A program made the position numbers and the translations under genes. Below the pieces are notes generated by a model. That model had not been told where the DNA came from, searched no databases, and was given only the letters and a program-made list of their open reading frames with translations. Of a stretch of DNA of 64,000 nt, positions 11,736 through 23,295 are shown in pieces (positions within the stretch are counted from its first letter, which is position 1; each line of letters opens with the position of its first letter). The stretch is from Coffea arabica. Its lineage: Eukaryota; Streptophyta; Magnoliopsida; Gentianales; Rubiaceae. The stretch spans positions 26,402,001-26,466,000 of the forward strand of contig NC_092312.1 of assembly GCF_036785885.1 (NCBI RefSeq), in the 5' to 3' direction.

Positions 11736-12558
11736 AATGACCAAAAAAAATTTAGGTGGATTATTGAAATTTACCTGGGAAAAAAAAAAATCAATGTTGT
11801 CATTAAGCATTGATCTCTTGTTCCATAATGGCATAATGCATGTAAACTTTACATTTCCTTATATTAGGACATCAGAACAGTAAAAGGCATGTCATGTGCA
11901 TTCTGATTAGCCTATCAATTGAATAGATCATACCAAGTTTCTTGAAAAACATTTACTATATATTCATCAGGCTAGGGACGATCACCAGCAGCAAAATTTA
12001 GACCCAAAAGAGGGAAATAAAGAAAGAAGAAATCACCAGCAGAATACTACTCAGATTCAGCACATTAATATGCTCAGACAACCTGATCTTGACACAGTCA
12101 AATTAAAGCATTCCTTATGAATGATCTAAGGTTCTATTTAGATGAACTGTCATCGGTTGGCTAACTTGCTGAATCCTTGTTGCCTCGTTACTTTCACGGT
12201 TCATTCAACAAAATTAACCACTCATATTTGCTGTATTAGTCCTCTCTCCCCACAATCTGAACTATCCATTTAGGAAGACTTTAAAGTTGGTGTCATTCAA
12301 TCGGAATACAAGGGATCCAGCAAGGGATGATCCAGATGAGTCTGCAGATGTCACTGAACAGCCAAATTTGTGAAGATAGGCAAGCATGAACGATTCCTAA
12401 ATCCAAAAGATATAGGGTCTCCAACAAATTTTTTGGTGATGTTAGGTTTACATAGATTGAAGATAAAGCAAATAGAGTTCAAGACAGTGTATCTCAGTGC
12501 AGTTGAAGAATGTGGCTTTCTTTTCCTTGAGATCCAACAAAACAGAGGCCATTACTGA

Positions 12559-14352
12559 TCAATTGAAGAAGCTGAATCTCTGACCCGCTTTAACTTTCTT
12601 ATATACATCCATTGCTTGCTTCACCATTTCATCTTGGGCAAGAATTTTAGCTCTTCTTTCACAAGATGGATGAGTTGAGAATGCATTTTCATCTGAACCA
12701 TACAGGCTATGCCACCATCTTACCATTGGAGCATATCGAGGGTTGTAGCCAGCTGCAGCCATTAGCATCATTCCAATATGATCTGCTTCGAGCTCATCCC
12801 TTTGAAAGAAGAAACAAAGACAGAGGTCCTCTTTTATGGTTTCTATGGAGTTGATGAGGCATAAAAGTGCAGAATCAAATAAGAAAAGGGAAAAAATGAC
12901 AAGTTCACTGATCTGAACCATGAGAGCATTGCAACACTGATGCGATATAGAAAATGACCTCTCTCACTGGAATATAGCAAAGTGTTTGCAAGAACGACTT
13001 ACCTCCTTGAGAGGAAAGAGTAAATCAAAGCCAACAACAATCCAATTGGTAGCATACCAACATGACGGAGAAAAGGCGAAACTAGAAGGACATGAAGCCA
13101 TAAGCCCCTCATGAAAAGCTCCGCTTTATGGTGTGCCAATCCGTGTCCTACCTGTTATAATCGGAAAAGCAATATATATCACCGCAAATTCTTTGTTCTG
13201 CTTGTTTCACCATAATAAAAATGGAAAATAGTTCCACCTGAATACCAAGGGTACACGACCAAATTATTGGGCATAACTAAATAGGATACCATCCAATCAG
13301 CAAGTCAATATGTAAGCAAGAGAGACAATCAACTTGTATATGAGTATAACATCTAGAGAAAGTGGTACATCAAAAAGTATTCAACGCAAACAGCCATTCC
13401 GCACCTCATGCGACAGGCTAGTTGCTATAACAGCATCAATAAACGCATCAAAGGAGTCTGCATGTTTGATCATCCTTCTACTTTCTTCGCTTCCTGCCAA
13501 CGTTAGCACCCCAGTGTAAAATACAATCTTTCCATCAGAAAGATACTCAGCATTATGAAAATCAGAATCAACCAGCATCACTTCCCAATTCATTCCTTCC
13601 ACATGCTTAGTACCATATCTTATCCCAAATCTTCCATCCCTTCTTTGTGGGCTTATCTTCTTCTGACCATCATCAGATTGAACAGCCATGCTAAAATGAT
13701 CACAATCAATTTTCTCAGGAGAGTAAATAGAAGCATGGTAGTCATGTTGGAGCCCCAAACCATCATACATTCCTTCAAGTATCTTTCCTAAAATCTTCCC
13801 CACTCGAACACCTTCTGGGCTTGTTGGGGAGAGTATTTTTCCCCTGTATTTCCTTTGATAGTTCTCCCATCTTACCCTGTCGAAGAACTTTGACAGCAAG
13901 TCAGTACTTAGCACCAGATGAACTCTATCAGAACAAGGAACCACCTGCAAGCTACCAAAGATCATAACAAAGACCACACATTTACCCACAGATCTCATAC
14001 GAATCCTAAGCCATTCCCGAAAGGGAGAAGAGGGTTCTTCGCCATTACTAGCTTGGGAAGAGTAACACATTCTTCTTCTTCCATTACTTCCAAGTAGTAC
14101 TAAAGTTGTATTATTGCTAGTACTAAATGATTTCTTAACATTTTTCAAGCCAAGCCCAGATAAAGACGTAAACCTTGAATATTTTCTTACAGGCATTATG
14201 ATGGACTTCTCTATTTGAAGTCTTTGCTGTTGCTGATGACGCAGAAACCTGAACTTGGTAAAGAAAGCTGCATTTTGGTTGAAAGTTGGAAGCTTTTTCT
14301 GGGTTGTGCTGAGGAAATTTGGGAGCTTTGATCTGAAATGCGAGAAACCCAT
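12559..14352 (-). CDS. OMA1: Mitochondrial OMA1-type M48 zinc metalloprotease
   Basis: Three minus-strand exons: 14352-13405, 13151-13003 and 12799-12559. The junctions CATGAG|gtgcgg...aacag|GTAGG and AGGAG|gtaag...caaag|GGATG keep frame and give 445 aa, about the length of Arabidopsis OMA1. The first junction falls inside the active site and splicing rebuilds HEVGH (residues 315-319), the HExxH zinc motif; the third ligand lies in DELEADHIG (E370). The basic, Ser-rich N-terminus fits a mitochondrial presequence, and a hydrophobic segment (KCVVFVMIFGSLQVVPC) fits an inner-membrane anchor. OMA1 is a stress-activated inner-membrane protease that acts on OPA1-type proteins in animals and supports respiratory supercomplexes in plants. 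An upstream in-frame ATG at 14394 would add 14 residues; I prefer 14352 because a degenerate duplicate near 16844 begins at the matching methionine. Confidence 0.9.
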
Positions 14353-14394
14353 TCTGCTACAAACAACTATATAATTTTCAGGAAGGAATAGCAA

Positions 14395-16186
14395 GGCCTC
14401 AGGTCCGAGCTACATTTCTTTTGTATCAGGGTTTAATGCGCAGAGGATAAAAGGGTTTTAGAGATGCCTACATCTAGCTCAACAAGAAGGGAAAAAACAC
14501 AAAGGACTTTTACATAGTTGTCTGCCAATAAACTACACGAGAATGGCTCCAAGAAAGAAGGGTTCGTATGATCGTATCAATCGCGTTTGCGGTTCGCATC
14601 CGTCTACCGGAAAATGTTATTTGCATTCCCATTTTTTTTTATTTACACTTTCACTGCCATTTCTATAATATAATTTTTATTTATTAAATCATATGATAAA
14701 ATAAACGATTAAGGTGCAAATAACCAAAAATAGAGTGTAAATAACGTTTCTCTTACCGTTATTGTTATAGTTCCATCGCAGGAAAATGCAAAACGGGGGA
14801 TGTATTAATGTTGTTTATGTTAGGCAGTTCATATTGCACGACGTAATCCACATAGGACTAGGAGGTGGTGCAAGTTGATGCTATTGAAACTATTGATGTA
14901 CTACTATAGTACTAGCCCAAAAAACTATTTATACACTATTAATTTTCTTGTATGAAACTTATAGTTTATACTGCCATATAACTCAAGTTTGAGTCGGTTG
15001 CAGGAACTCGTGTAATCTACATATTTAATGCCTATAATTTATAGCTCGCAAATCAACCCATTTAATTAAATTTATTCATACTCGCTCGTGAATAGATGGG
15101 TATGAGTATCTTAAATTTTTGCATATGGGTATAAATGTGTTACTCAATTATACTCATTTATTAAATGGGTATTATTGGGTAACCCATGAAACCCAATTAA
15201 CCCATTTAAAATTGTCTTTCCTCAAGTCTCCTCTCTTTCCCCGCCTATTTTTTTTTTCAGATTTTTCATTTTGTCATGATATTAATTATTTTTATTTCAT
15301 CATTATTATTATTTGTTGGTTTTATCTTATCATTTTATTTTCTCTTTGTTTGATAACTTGCTTCTTTTTCAGCATTACCAATTTATGATAAGTTTTAACT
15401 GCTTTTCCTACTTTCCAAAATGAAATTTTAAATTTATACATGAAAAAATGTTAGGGGTTCAAAATTTTTGAATTAAGTTTTTATGTTAACTTTTACAGCA
15501 CTTAGTTCAAAATTTTATATTCTTATTATTCAATTATTAAATAGCATGTAATTTTGCGATATAAAGTACAGATAGGAAAAAAATTGATAATTAGGCTTAT
15601 TGAACATTATAAGTAAATATTTGAAACTAATGATGGGTGAAAAGGGCGGTATAAATTGATAATTTAATTTGCAAAAATGAATTTAAATGAGTTTACAAAA
15701 GTTAAAATAAATGGGTTATAAATGGATGATTGGATTACCCAATTCATTTTTTGACTTACCCATTTATACTCATCTAATTAAATGGATATAAATGAGTTAA
15801 CTCACTTATACCCATTACCCATTACCCATTTTACCCAACCCAAACCCGCCCAAATCACCCATTTTGACGCCTCTAGTTGACCGGGAATGGAAAAGAAAAG
15901 ATTTGATTCTCTAGAGAGTCTTAATTGAGGTTCTGATTCTACTTACCTAAATGTGTGGGGTGTAATTGTTTATCTTGCATTCAACTGGGTACCGTCATTG
16001 ATGTAGAACTATCTTCCTCAATTTTTTTGATTTGTATAACTTTTGGAAAGAACGAGATTTGTATTTTTTTTTTTTTGGTGTCAAGTTGATAAAAACTGTC
16101 ATTCTTCCAATCACAAAAGTGGATATGTTGCTTAGCTATTTGAAATCCATTATGAAGATGAAGATGTTCTATTCCAATTTGCAGCC
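14395..16186. other. Intergenic region upstream of OMA1
   Basis: Holds the OMA1 promoter and leader next to 14400 and otherwise no gene. The right half is a degenerate repeat (15080-15876). Short open frames here are AT-driven and domainless. Confidence 0.6.
15080..15876 (-). repeat. Dispersed repeat ending CATTTTGACGCCTCTA (hAT-like)
   Basis: Rich in ACCCATTTAT / ATAAATGGGT motifs in both orientations, ending CCCATTTTGACGCCTCTA. Read on the minus strand this is TAGAGGCGTCAAAATGGG, like ends of plant hAT-type elements. A second copy of the family with the same orientation lies at about 56495-56955, ending CATTTTGATATCTCTA. Left border and target duplication not resolved. Confidence 0.45.
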
Positions 16187-16846
16187 TGGGAAGAATTATG
16201 GAACATTCTTCTATTTCCATTACTACCGCTACTAAAATAGTGGTATTGGGAAAATGCTAGTTTCCATCTCTAAACTTTTGGTTATGAACACATTTCGTTC
16301 TCAAATTTTTTTGGCGCAATACATTTAATATCTAAACTATCAATTTTTTTTACCAATTTCATCCTCAAATGAGAATTTAATCAATTTGATCAGAAATTAG
16401 ACACTTGATGAGCATGACCCCCTTAAGTAAAAAGTCTTGCACGATTTAGAATCAACAAAATAGAATGGTTATCTTCACTCTCTCGACTCCAATACCTTTC
16501 TTCCCAACTCCAATCTCCGTTCAAATTGATTCATTTCCCATTTGAGGATAAAATTAGTAAAAAATTGGTAGTTCAAATATTAAATGTGTTATACCAGAAA
16601 GTTCGAGAATGAAATATGTACATAGCTCAAAGTTTAGGAATGAAAACTGGTATTTTCCCTGGTAGTGGTAGCATGAGTCGACACATTTACACTTTTCAGA
16701 CCACGCTCCGAGGAAATTAGGGAATGGAGTTGTACCGCCGTTTGTAAGTCGGAAGCCTTTTGGTTCTGGTGAGAAAACATGGGAGCTTTGTACCCAAAAA
16801 AAGAGAAAACTCGGGAGCTTTAATCTGAAACGAAAGGAGCCCATTA
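16187..16846 (-). pseudogene. Degenerate duplicate of the OMA1 5' end
   Basis: About 1.8-2.5 kb upstream of OMA1 and in the same orientation. The sequence around 16800-16845 resembles the first codons of OMA1: GGGAGCTTTAATCTGAAACG and AGCCCATT here, against GGGAGCTTTGATCTGAAATG and AACCCATT in the gene, and the frame opens MGSFRFRLKLPSFL against MGFSHFRSKLPNFL. A second patch at 16187-16240 (GGGAAGAATTATGGAACATTC then TCCATTACTA) resembles OMA1 exon 1 around 14050-14100 (GGGAAGAGTAACACATTC then TCCATTACTT). The stretch between them is interrupted by an inverted-repeat element. No protease domain is present, so it cannot be functional. Similarity was judged by eye and is patchy. Confidence 0.5.
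16245..16663. mobile_element. Inverted-repeat MITE inside the OMA1 fragment
   Basis: The left end (GGGAAAATGCTAGTTTCCAT, then CTCTAAACTTT) is an imperfect inverted copy of the right end (AAAGTTTAGGAATGAAAACT then GGTATTTTCCC). Symmetry continues inward for over 100 bp, for example CAAATGAGAATTTAAT against CCCATTTGAGGATAAAATT. A related left-end sequence occurs at about 29715-29940. No coding capacity; the target duplication is not clear. Confidence 0.55.
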
Positions 16847-17536
16847 TGGTATGTGACCAGTCAATGAAAAGAATTTCTTCTCAGCCAACATTGATCTGTT
16901 GTCTACATATATTCTTGATCCTTAGGGATGGATTAGAAATGGCTCTGTTTCGTACATACGTTTCCAGTGATTAAGCAGGCATACGAAAGGGTTTTGGAGT
17001 CCTTAATCTGGCTAGCTTGAGAAGAAAAAAGATGCGTCAGACTATTACCGGAGGTCAAGGCAGAAATGGAAGAGAATTGCTCGGTCATCGAATAATCTTT
17101 AACCCAATGGCACAAGGTTTAGAAACAAATACGAAATAAAGTGGATTTCTGTTTATCCAGACCGTTAGACATTTACCAAAACCGAAGCCTTTGGCTTCTT
17201 CACTTTTACTCGGTTATTTCAACCAGCCAAACATTCTACAAGTACAACCAAATGCCCTTTAAACTTTGAGTGTCTGGAGAACAAAACAATGAACTTTCCA
17301 CTATAATAGATTATCATAATGGCAAGTAATAGATGGAGGCTGCAAGCCTGCAACATTTCGAAAATTAATTGAGAATATACGAATTGAATGCCACAATCAG
17401 TCTTAAACAAGCAAACGGCTGATATAATAATTCATTCAAGTCATTCTCCTGTAGTAAGGGAGTCAAAACTGAACTAACATCAAAATGATCTAATAATACA
17501 GCCAAAATTGCAATGGCATAGAAACTGAGAAAATTA
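16847..17536. other. Intergenic, includes 3' UTR of eL31
   Basis: No gene recognised. The stretch just left of 17537 is the presumed 3' UTR of the minus-strand ribosomal protein gene; small open frames overlapping it are shadows. Confidence 0.6.
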
Positions 17537-19481
17537 TCACTCATCATCATCATCAATAACTTTAGTACCCAACCCCTTGAATCCCTCGGGAACTTCAGTA
17601 ACAGTAACCAAGGAGTAAAGCTCCTCCTTGGCATCTTCATCTTCATTTCTCTTGCGTGCAATTCGGACACGGACTCTTCTTGGCACACTGCGGATCCCAC
17701 GGCTCCAAACGAACTTGTTCAGCTTCACATCAACTCTAACATCAGTTGTTCCCATGGCCTTCTGGGCAAACTTCCTGATTTCCTTGATGGCTTTTGGAGC
17801 TTTCTTCTTAAATGTGCTGCATATCAAGAACCAAACTTATTACAGAAGTCAAAAGGCATCGCTCAATTGAGCAACAAAAAAAACTAATCAATTAAGACTC
17901 CAAACAAGAAATATGGTTTACAACAAAGCGATCTCAAAGATACACTTCCCAACGAAAAACTGTTTCACGTGGAAAAATAGAGCTTCCTATAAGATTCACA
18001 GTGAATAAAGTTTGCTATCCTCCAGTGGCTTCTGTTTTACAAATCTGAAATTTCAAAGGCCATTAATCCACTGGACAGAAAAATCATCTGATGAAAAAAA
18101 AAAAAGAAAACTTGGTTCCAAACAGAGACAGAAATAACAAAAAGTAGAAATTGATACGAGCTGAATCAAGACCACAAGAGCTACGGAAAGAAGGATGAAA
18201 GCAGCAAAGAGGATCATAAGGTCCTTTCACAAAAGTTACTGTTTGAACCAACCATCATCCAAGTGTCCCAGTATGACAAGACTTTTTAACTGTTGATTGC
18301 TTCTTCGAACTAATAGTCAACTGTGATATATATTTAGTTAGGTACATTGGTCTTAAACTTACACTGGAAAGGGAAAGATTCAAGTTCCATATACAGGAAT
18401 ATTAACTCAGTAGAACAGACAAAATCTTAAGCAGAAAATTAGTTTTTAAATCCTTCAAAAAAAACTACATAACTGAGACAAATAATTAAGACAAACTGTT
18501 GAGATCTATGTACAGAGAAAATTTCAATCTGGTTTCTAGCACGGCCAAGTTAAATTTTTAACAGCACGGAGCTCATCAATATCTGGTTTTCGTCCTGTCA
18601 TGACCAAATTAGTTGACCTAGTGTAAACCATCAGCTGCAGTTTTAATCAAATTTTCTAAAATAAAACTTCTACACATAGGTGAATGCTCAACAATATCCA
18701 CAAACAAGGCAGCAAATGACAATAAAAAGGTTTGAACAAAGCTCTAATTTTGTCAATCACAGCTATAAAAATGCTTAATTATGATCAGCAATAGAAACTC
18801 CAAATTGGGAGGTAGCTGCAAATGACAAACACAACTCAGTCCCTTAGATGTTCATAAAGAGTTGCGATCATGTTCGCAATTCATTACAGGTCTGTAGAAC
18901 TCATCACTGTTGTTTCATTTGCCAACATCCACCGAAAAGCTCAACAAGAGGGTGATTAAGGACACATCCAAGGAGACATGCATGATCGCTTCAGCTCAAT
19001 TGTTCATCCTATACTTGCACAAATAGCAGTAAGAAGCAAAATTGCAAAACCCACAACTACTAACAACCAAAATGTCAGGCCTTGTACATATAACCTCGAC
19101 TCATCAAAAAAATTATGACAGAGAACCCATTTCCAAATATTAAATTTTTGATGCAAAATGCAACTTTTGATAGCCATCCATGGAATTCAGAGATTTCTAA
19201 ATGCAATTAAAAAAGCAGCCAACGGTTTGGACTAAAATGTTTCGCAAGACCGTATAAAAACGAAAAAAGTCATGAAATTATCAGATCAACAAAACCTAAA
19301 GCACACAAAATCAATCATATAAGCATCTAACTGTGTGTTGTGTGTGTATTCACACTCGAGACAGGAGGAGAAAAAGACGTAGAAGGTAGGGTTACCATCC
19401 ATGGAGGCGTTTGTGGAGGTTGATGGTGAACTCCCTGGTGACAACCTCCTCCTTCCTGGGCTTACTTCCCTTCTCAACCAT
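17537..19481 (-). CDS. RPL31: 60S ribosomal protein eL31
   Basis: Two minus-strand exons, 19481-19396 and 17816-17537, joined GGATG|gtaac ... atgcag|CACAT to give 121 aa, the normal size for plant eL31. The protein starts [20 protein letters not shown] and continues through the spliced [20 protein letters not shown], family signatures of eL31. It ends in an acidic VIDDDDE tail. eL31 sits near the peptide exit tunnel of the large subunit. The single intron is 1579 bp; I looked for box C/D snoRNAs in it, since plant ribosomal protein introns sometimes host them, and found no convincing C...D pair. Promoter motifs typical of the class lie upstream. Confidence 0.97.
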
Positions 19482-19507
19482 TTCGCCTACCTCTCTTTCT
19501 CTCTCTA

Positions 19508-19675
19508 AAACCCTAGACGCCTCTGTGGTACTTCGGGAAGCTGAGGCTGCTAAAGAAACCCTAGCTGTGCGATGACAGGTATTTATAGGGATTACTGAGA
19601 CAGCAAGTGAATATGTAGGTCGGGCTGATTTCAGCTGGGTTTCAAATGGGTTTAGTGGTGGAATTAAAATGGGCT
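19508..19675 (-). promoter_or_regulatory. Ribosomal-protein promoter motifs: two telo boxes and a site II element
   Basis: AAACCCTA occurs at 19508-19515 and 19556-19563, and TGGGCT at 19670-19675, all within 200 bp upstream of the eL31 start codon. Telo box plus site II (TGGGCC/T) is the known plant arrangement for co-ordinated expression of ribosomal protein genes. Confidence 0.6.
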
Positions 19676-20266
19676 TTGGGTTTTTTGGGTTGTCCACGGT
19701 GTCCAATTAAATTTGCATCATTGGGTATCACGGGCTGCCGGAGGTGGAGGGTGTCGGTGCTTGCGTATACTCCAAAAGTTTAAGAAAAAAAAAAAGGTCA
19801 CATTACAAAAATACAAAGGAGAAATGAGGGGTGTAAATGAACTCTAGTGTTCAAACTTGTTTCACTTATTTTTTGACAAGCTTGAAAATGTACATCAATA
19901 TTGACGTATTTATTTATCAAGTCGAACTCAAATAAGCTATTATTGTATCGAGCTGAAGTAGCTTGGGCATTTTGCATATAAAATTCAAATTCTATGTTAA
20001 TTGAGTCAAATTCAAGGCAAAATGCTATTTGTATTTGGCTTAATTAGTTACAGCATGAAACTAATATAAACTCTTTTTGAGCTGAACTTGATTCTTGCTC
20101 TGTATTTTTGTCTTGGATGCGACGAAATCTATGATAACCCAAACATACCTATTAGATGTCTCCAAAATTTAATTTAGTTCTCAAAAATATTACTTAGAGT
20201 AACTTTGAGATCAGTTGTTAAGAGTCTTGGTTCGACTCTCTAGTCATCCAAATTTCTTTTAGTTGT

Positions 20267-20442
20267 CTTTTTTTTCCACAACAATGGGATTTCTATAACC
20301 TAAACTAGCCTAATCTAGGGGGGAGAGAGAGAGGCATGGGACTTAATGTGAGTAGAAACTCCATCGAAAATGGTCAATGAAAACCATCACATATTGTGAC
20401 AATTTTGGTGGGAAGCAAGGGTCGAACCCTTGACCTCCCAAC
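20267..20442 (-). mobile_element. SINE family X copy 2, tail portion (interrupted)
   Basis: Begins with a T-run at about 20267-20275 and matches the tail two thirds of the family X copy at 42787-43009, for example CTATAACCTAAACTAGCCTA and ACCATCACATATTGTGACAA. It stops abruptly at 20442 in the tRNA-like head, in the middle of CGAACCCTTGACCTCCCAAC. The missing head continues at 24869, after the hAT-like insertion. Confidence 0.8.
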
Positions 20443-21155
20443 TAGGGGTGAGGTGAGGCGGTGAGCAGATTCGGTTCGTACCGAATTCATAACCGATTTC
20501 AAATTCAATTCGATAATTTGAAATCGGGTATTTGGTAATTCGGTACCAATTCGGTGCATACCGAATTCACTGAATTCTAATATGGTATAAAATAGGTAAT
20601 GAGATTATGAATTTGATAACAATCGATTTCGAATTCAAAATTCGGTAATTGAAATCGGGTACTGCATTACCGCATTCGAATACCAAATTGATATATAAAA
20701 TTATATAATATATAGATAAATGCTATTTAGTATTAGTATATACTACTAATACTTTATTATATTATATAGGTAAATGCTATTAATAATAATTAGTATATGG
20801 AATTATCATCATATCATGTACTTATAATACTAATAATATATAATAATGTACAATATATTTATTTTATTTTAGTATTTATTAATTGTTATATGACTACAAT
20901 AATGCATAGTAATACATTACAATATAAGATAACTATAATACTTATTATTTTATACATGAATAACATACTAACATGACTAGAATTAGATAATAATTAATAC
21001 ATATATGTATAATACTAAATATTAAACAATAAACATAATTAGTAGATTTAGATATTGGTAATTTGATACATCATTCATGTTTGAATTATTGAATATTTGA
21101 ATGCGTAATCTATAACTTGCAAATATTAGTGTACTCTAAATTTACATTACATATT

Positions 21156-21835
21156 CACTAATCTTAAGGCTTTAAGTATAGATAAGACAACTAAGCAGTG
21201 TAAGTGAATGTATATGAATTGCAAATCACTGTATTAGTGTATTGACTTTCACAATAACATATGTAAGTAAATAAGTTTAATTTTGATTTGAAATAAATTA
21301 TAAGTTTGTAACTAACATAACTTATCACTAATCATTGTAATTTGTAAGTTTGTAACTAATATTACTTATTATTAATCATTGTAAATTATAAATTCATAAA
21401 TTATTCTAATCATTGTACAGTCTAAGGTTTATTCTAATTTAAATTAATTACTTTTTATGTGTTCCTTAAATCATAGACTAATATTAAATTGTAGGTATAA
21501 GTGATCAAATAAGTTAAAATTCATATTATCTATTTACTAATCTTAAGGCTTTAAGTATAGACAAAATAACTAAACAGTGTAAGTGAGTGTAAGTGAATGC
21601 ATGTGAGTTGCAAATCAAGTAAATAAGTTTTTTTTATTTGAAATAAATTATAAGTTTGTAACTAATGTAACTTATCACTAATCATTGATTCATTGTAATT
21701 TGTAAGTTTGTAACTAATATTACTTATTATTAATCATTGTAACTACTAACTAAATTAGTTTAAATTAATCACTTTTTATGTGTTTCTTAAATCATAGACC
21801 AAGGATTTTAGGTATAAGTGATCAAATAAATGTCA
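21156..21835. repeat. Imperfect tandem duplication inside the hAT-like element
   Basis: Two direct repeats of roughly 300-360 bp, about 21156-21518 and 21535-21835. Shared landmarks in the same order are AATCTTAAGGCTTTAAGTAT, GTAACTAATATTACTTATTA, and TTAAATCATAGAC followed by GGTATAAGTGATCAAATAA. The second unit is shorter by internal deletions. Non-coding, very AT-rich. Confidence 0.75.
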
Positions 21836-22062
21836 ATTAAACCACAAAATGATTTGAACATAAGTAATGTGTTCAATTATGAATAAATTTGGGGATCGAA
21901 TCAGTAATAAATTTTAAATTATTGAGGAGCATAATGAATGTATTATAATTTAGGAGACCCAATTTATAAATTAAAAATTACAAAATCACTTCATTTGGGA
22001 AAAGTCGGATTTCATCTTCAGCTGATGAAAAGTGAGAAAGCAACCGTTGCAAATTTGCAATA

Positions 22063-22297
22063 GGGCAAATTATCCAATTGGCCCTTTAACTCTTTGTCTA
22101 AGTAAAATTAAGCCCCTCATCTATTTTTTGCTGACTTTAAGCCCTCGAACTTGTAAAATGGGGAACCCGTGGCCCTTTCAGCCAGTTTCTCCGGTTTTGC
22201 AACCGGATGACCAATTCACACGAACGCAAGTGTGCTTCTTTCAAGGGTATTTTTGTCCTCACATTCTAAGCAAAAAGGGCGCACATAGTCCACCTTT
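22063..22297 (+). repeat. Left terminal inverted repeat of the Pack-MULE
   Basis: Inverted partner of 23503-23737. The outermost sequence is GGGCAAATTATCCAATTG. The right-hand copy differs at about 11-12 of 235 positions, with mismatches concentrated in the inner half. Confidence 0.93.
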
Positions 22298-22353
22298 CTA
22301 TTTGATTTCCCTCACTCCCCTTACTCTTCCCTGCGCAACCCCCACGCAATCCC

Positions 22354-22755
22354 ATGGCCGTCTCTGTCGCCACCGCAGTAGCCGCGGCCGCCGCGGCCTC
22401 CCAGAAGCTCTCTCTGCTTACAACCCCTCCTCATGACAAGCCCTTCTGCTCTTCCTTCTCAAAAACCCTCCTAAAACCCTGCCACCCCGTCACCCACACC
22501 CGCAAAGTCCACTGGACCAGTGTCTCGGCCGCTTCCAAGAAGTCTTTCTTACCCTTGGAACATGATCCAGCGATCGCATCCCAGTGCAAGCCGGAGTTAC
22601 AGAAGCACCTCCGGACCCCACTGTTCGAATTTGGGTCGAGTCCACAGGTGGATTCCGAGTCACAATCCGTTTGTTTCCGGCAAATGGGTTCACTAGGCGA
22701 AACCCACTGCAACTCCAGGCCAGGCTGCGGCCACCTACTCACGGGCAACGAGTAA
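22354..22755 (+). CDS. Chimeric open frame in the Pack-MULE (transit-peptide-like N-terminus)
   Basis: A 133-codon frame. Its first about 67 residues (starting MAVSVATAVAAAAAASQKLS, continuing Ser/Thr/Lys-rich to SVSAASKKSF) look like a plastid transit peptide or first exon of another nuclear gene. I do not recognise the donor gene. From about codon 68 onward the frame runs antisense through the captured wall-associated-kinase exon, giving a meaningless tail. The fusion point falls near 22553, next to a splice-donor-like GGTAAGA on the minus strand, where the kinase-gene fragment ends. Whether it is transcribed or translated is unknown; it may simply be a fortuitous frame in captured DNA. Confidence 0.4.
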   Translation: MAVSVATAVAAAAAASQKLSLLTTPPHDKPFCSSFSKTLLKPCHPVTHTRKVHWTSVSAASKKSFLPLEHDPAIASQCKPELQKHLRTPLFEFGSSPQVDSESQSVCFRQMGSLGETHCNSRPGCGHLLTGNE

Positions 22756-23295
22756 TCCAAGTTGACAAAAGCCCGGTACGCCCGGCAACCCGCATCTCTC
22801 ACCCGAATGGAATAAGAAGTCGCCGACCCGCCCGCCCTGAACGTGCAGCATATCTTCGAATTCTCACAAGCGCCGCCATCGCTGACACTCCTGGTCCCGT
22901 TGATAAACGTATGACAGAGACTGCTTGAGGTACAATTCAAAGGAGAGATCAACAGAGTCTGGGTACAATTGTGGTACAAGATGGTGTTGCTGTTGGTGAT
23001 GTTGAAAGGCAAGGAAGGGGGAGGGTTGAATGGTGAGACGCTGGAGTTGAGGGGAAACGGAGGTGACCGGGTAGGTGTTGTTTAAGGTGTCGAATAAAAG
23101 TGAGCCGGCGCTGCAGCGGAGCTTGTAGAGTTGGTCGCCGCAGGTGGGCCCGATGCTTAGTGGGTAGGGAACCGGCGTGGCGCCGCAGTCCGGGCAACGC
23201 TGAGCGGAGAGTGTAGGCTTGGAGAATGTTACCAGAAGCAAGGTGCAGGTGGCCAGGAGGAGGAAGTGGTGGCGAGGGGCTGAAGAGATCGCCAT
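22553..23295 (-). pseudogene. Captured WAK-like receptor kinase extracellular exon, frameshifted
   Basis: Minus strand, start codon at 23295. The N-terminus is a signal peptide followed by CPDCGATPVPYPLSIGPTCG, the GUB_WAK_bind galacturonan-binding domain of wall-associated kinase-like proteins (WAKL15/20 type). The frame breaks near 23015-23025 in a run of C on the coding strand. The continuation lies in the next frame (PFNITNSNTILYHNC, later CCTFRAGGSATSYSIRVRD and CFCNSGLHWDAIAGSC). It ends at a donor-like site SCSKG|gtaag near 22553. The transmembrane and kinase exons are absent, so this is a first-exon capture, broken by frameshift, within the Pack-MULE. Captured leader DNA probably extends to about 23490. 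Confidence 0.88.

Larger units (their letters stand above)
10214..12558. other. Intergenic region with repeats; OMA1 3' end at the right
   Basis: No gene recognised. The stretch contains a (TA)n run at about 10615-10636, an inverted-repeat element at about 11150-11735 with a short retroposon nested in it, and the likely 3' UTR of OMA1 in the last few hundred bases. The 62-codon frame at 12370-12558 lies in that UTR on the other strand and has no support. Confidence 0.6.

Noticed and set aside
17817-19395. snoRNA in the eL31 intron
   Set aside because: Isolated box C-like TGATGA motifs exist, but none is paired with a box D at proper spacing with a terminal stem.
22431-23295. A functional WAK-like gene
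   Set aside because: No transmembrane or kinase exon, a frameshift, and a complete Pack-MULE frame around it.
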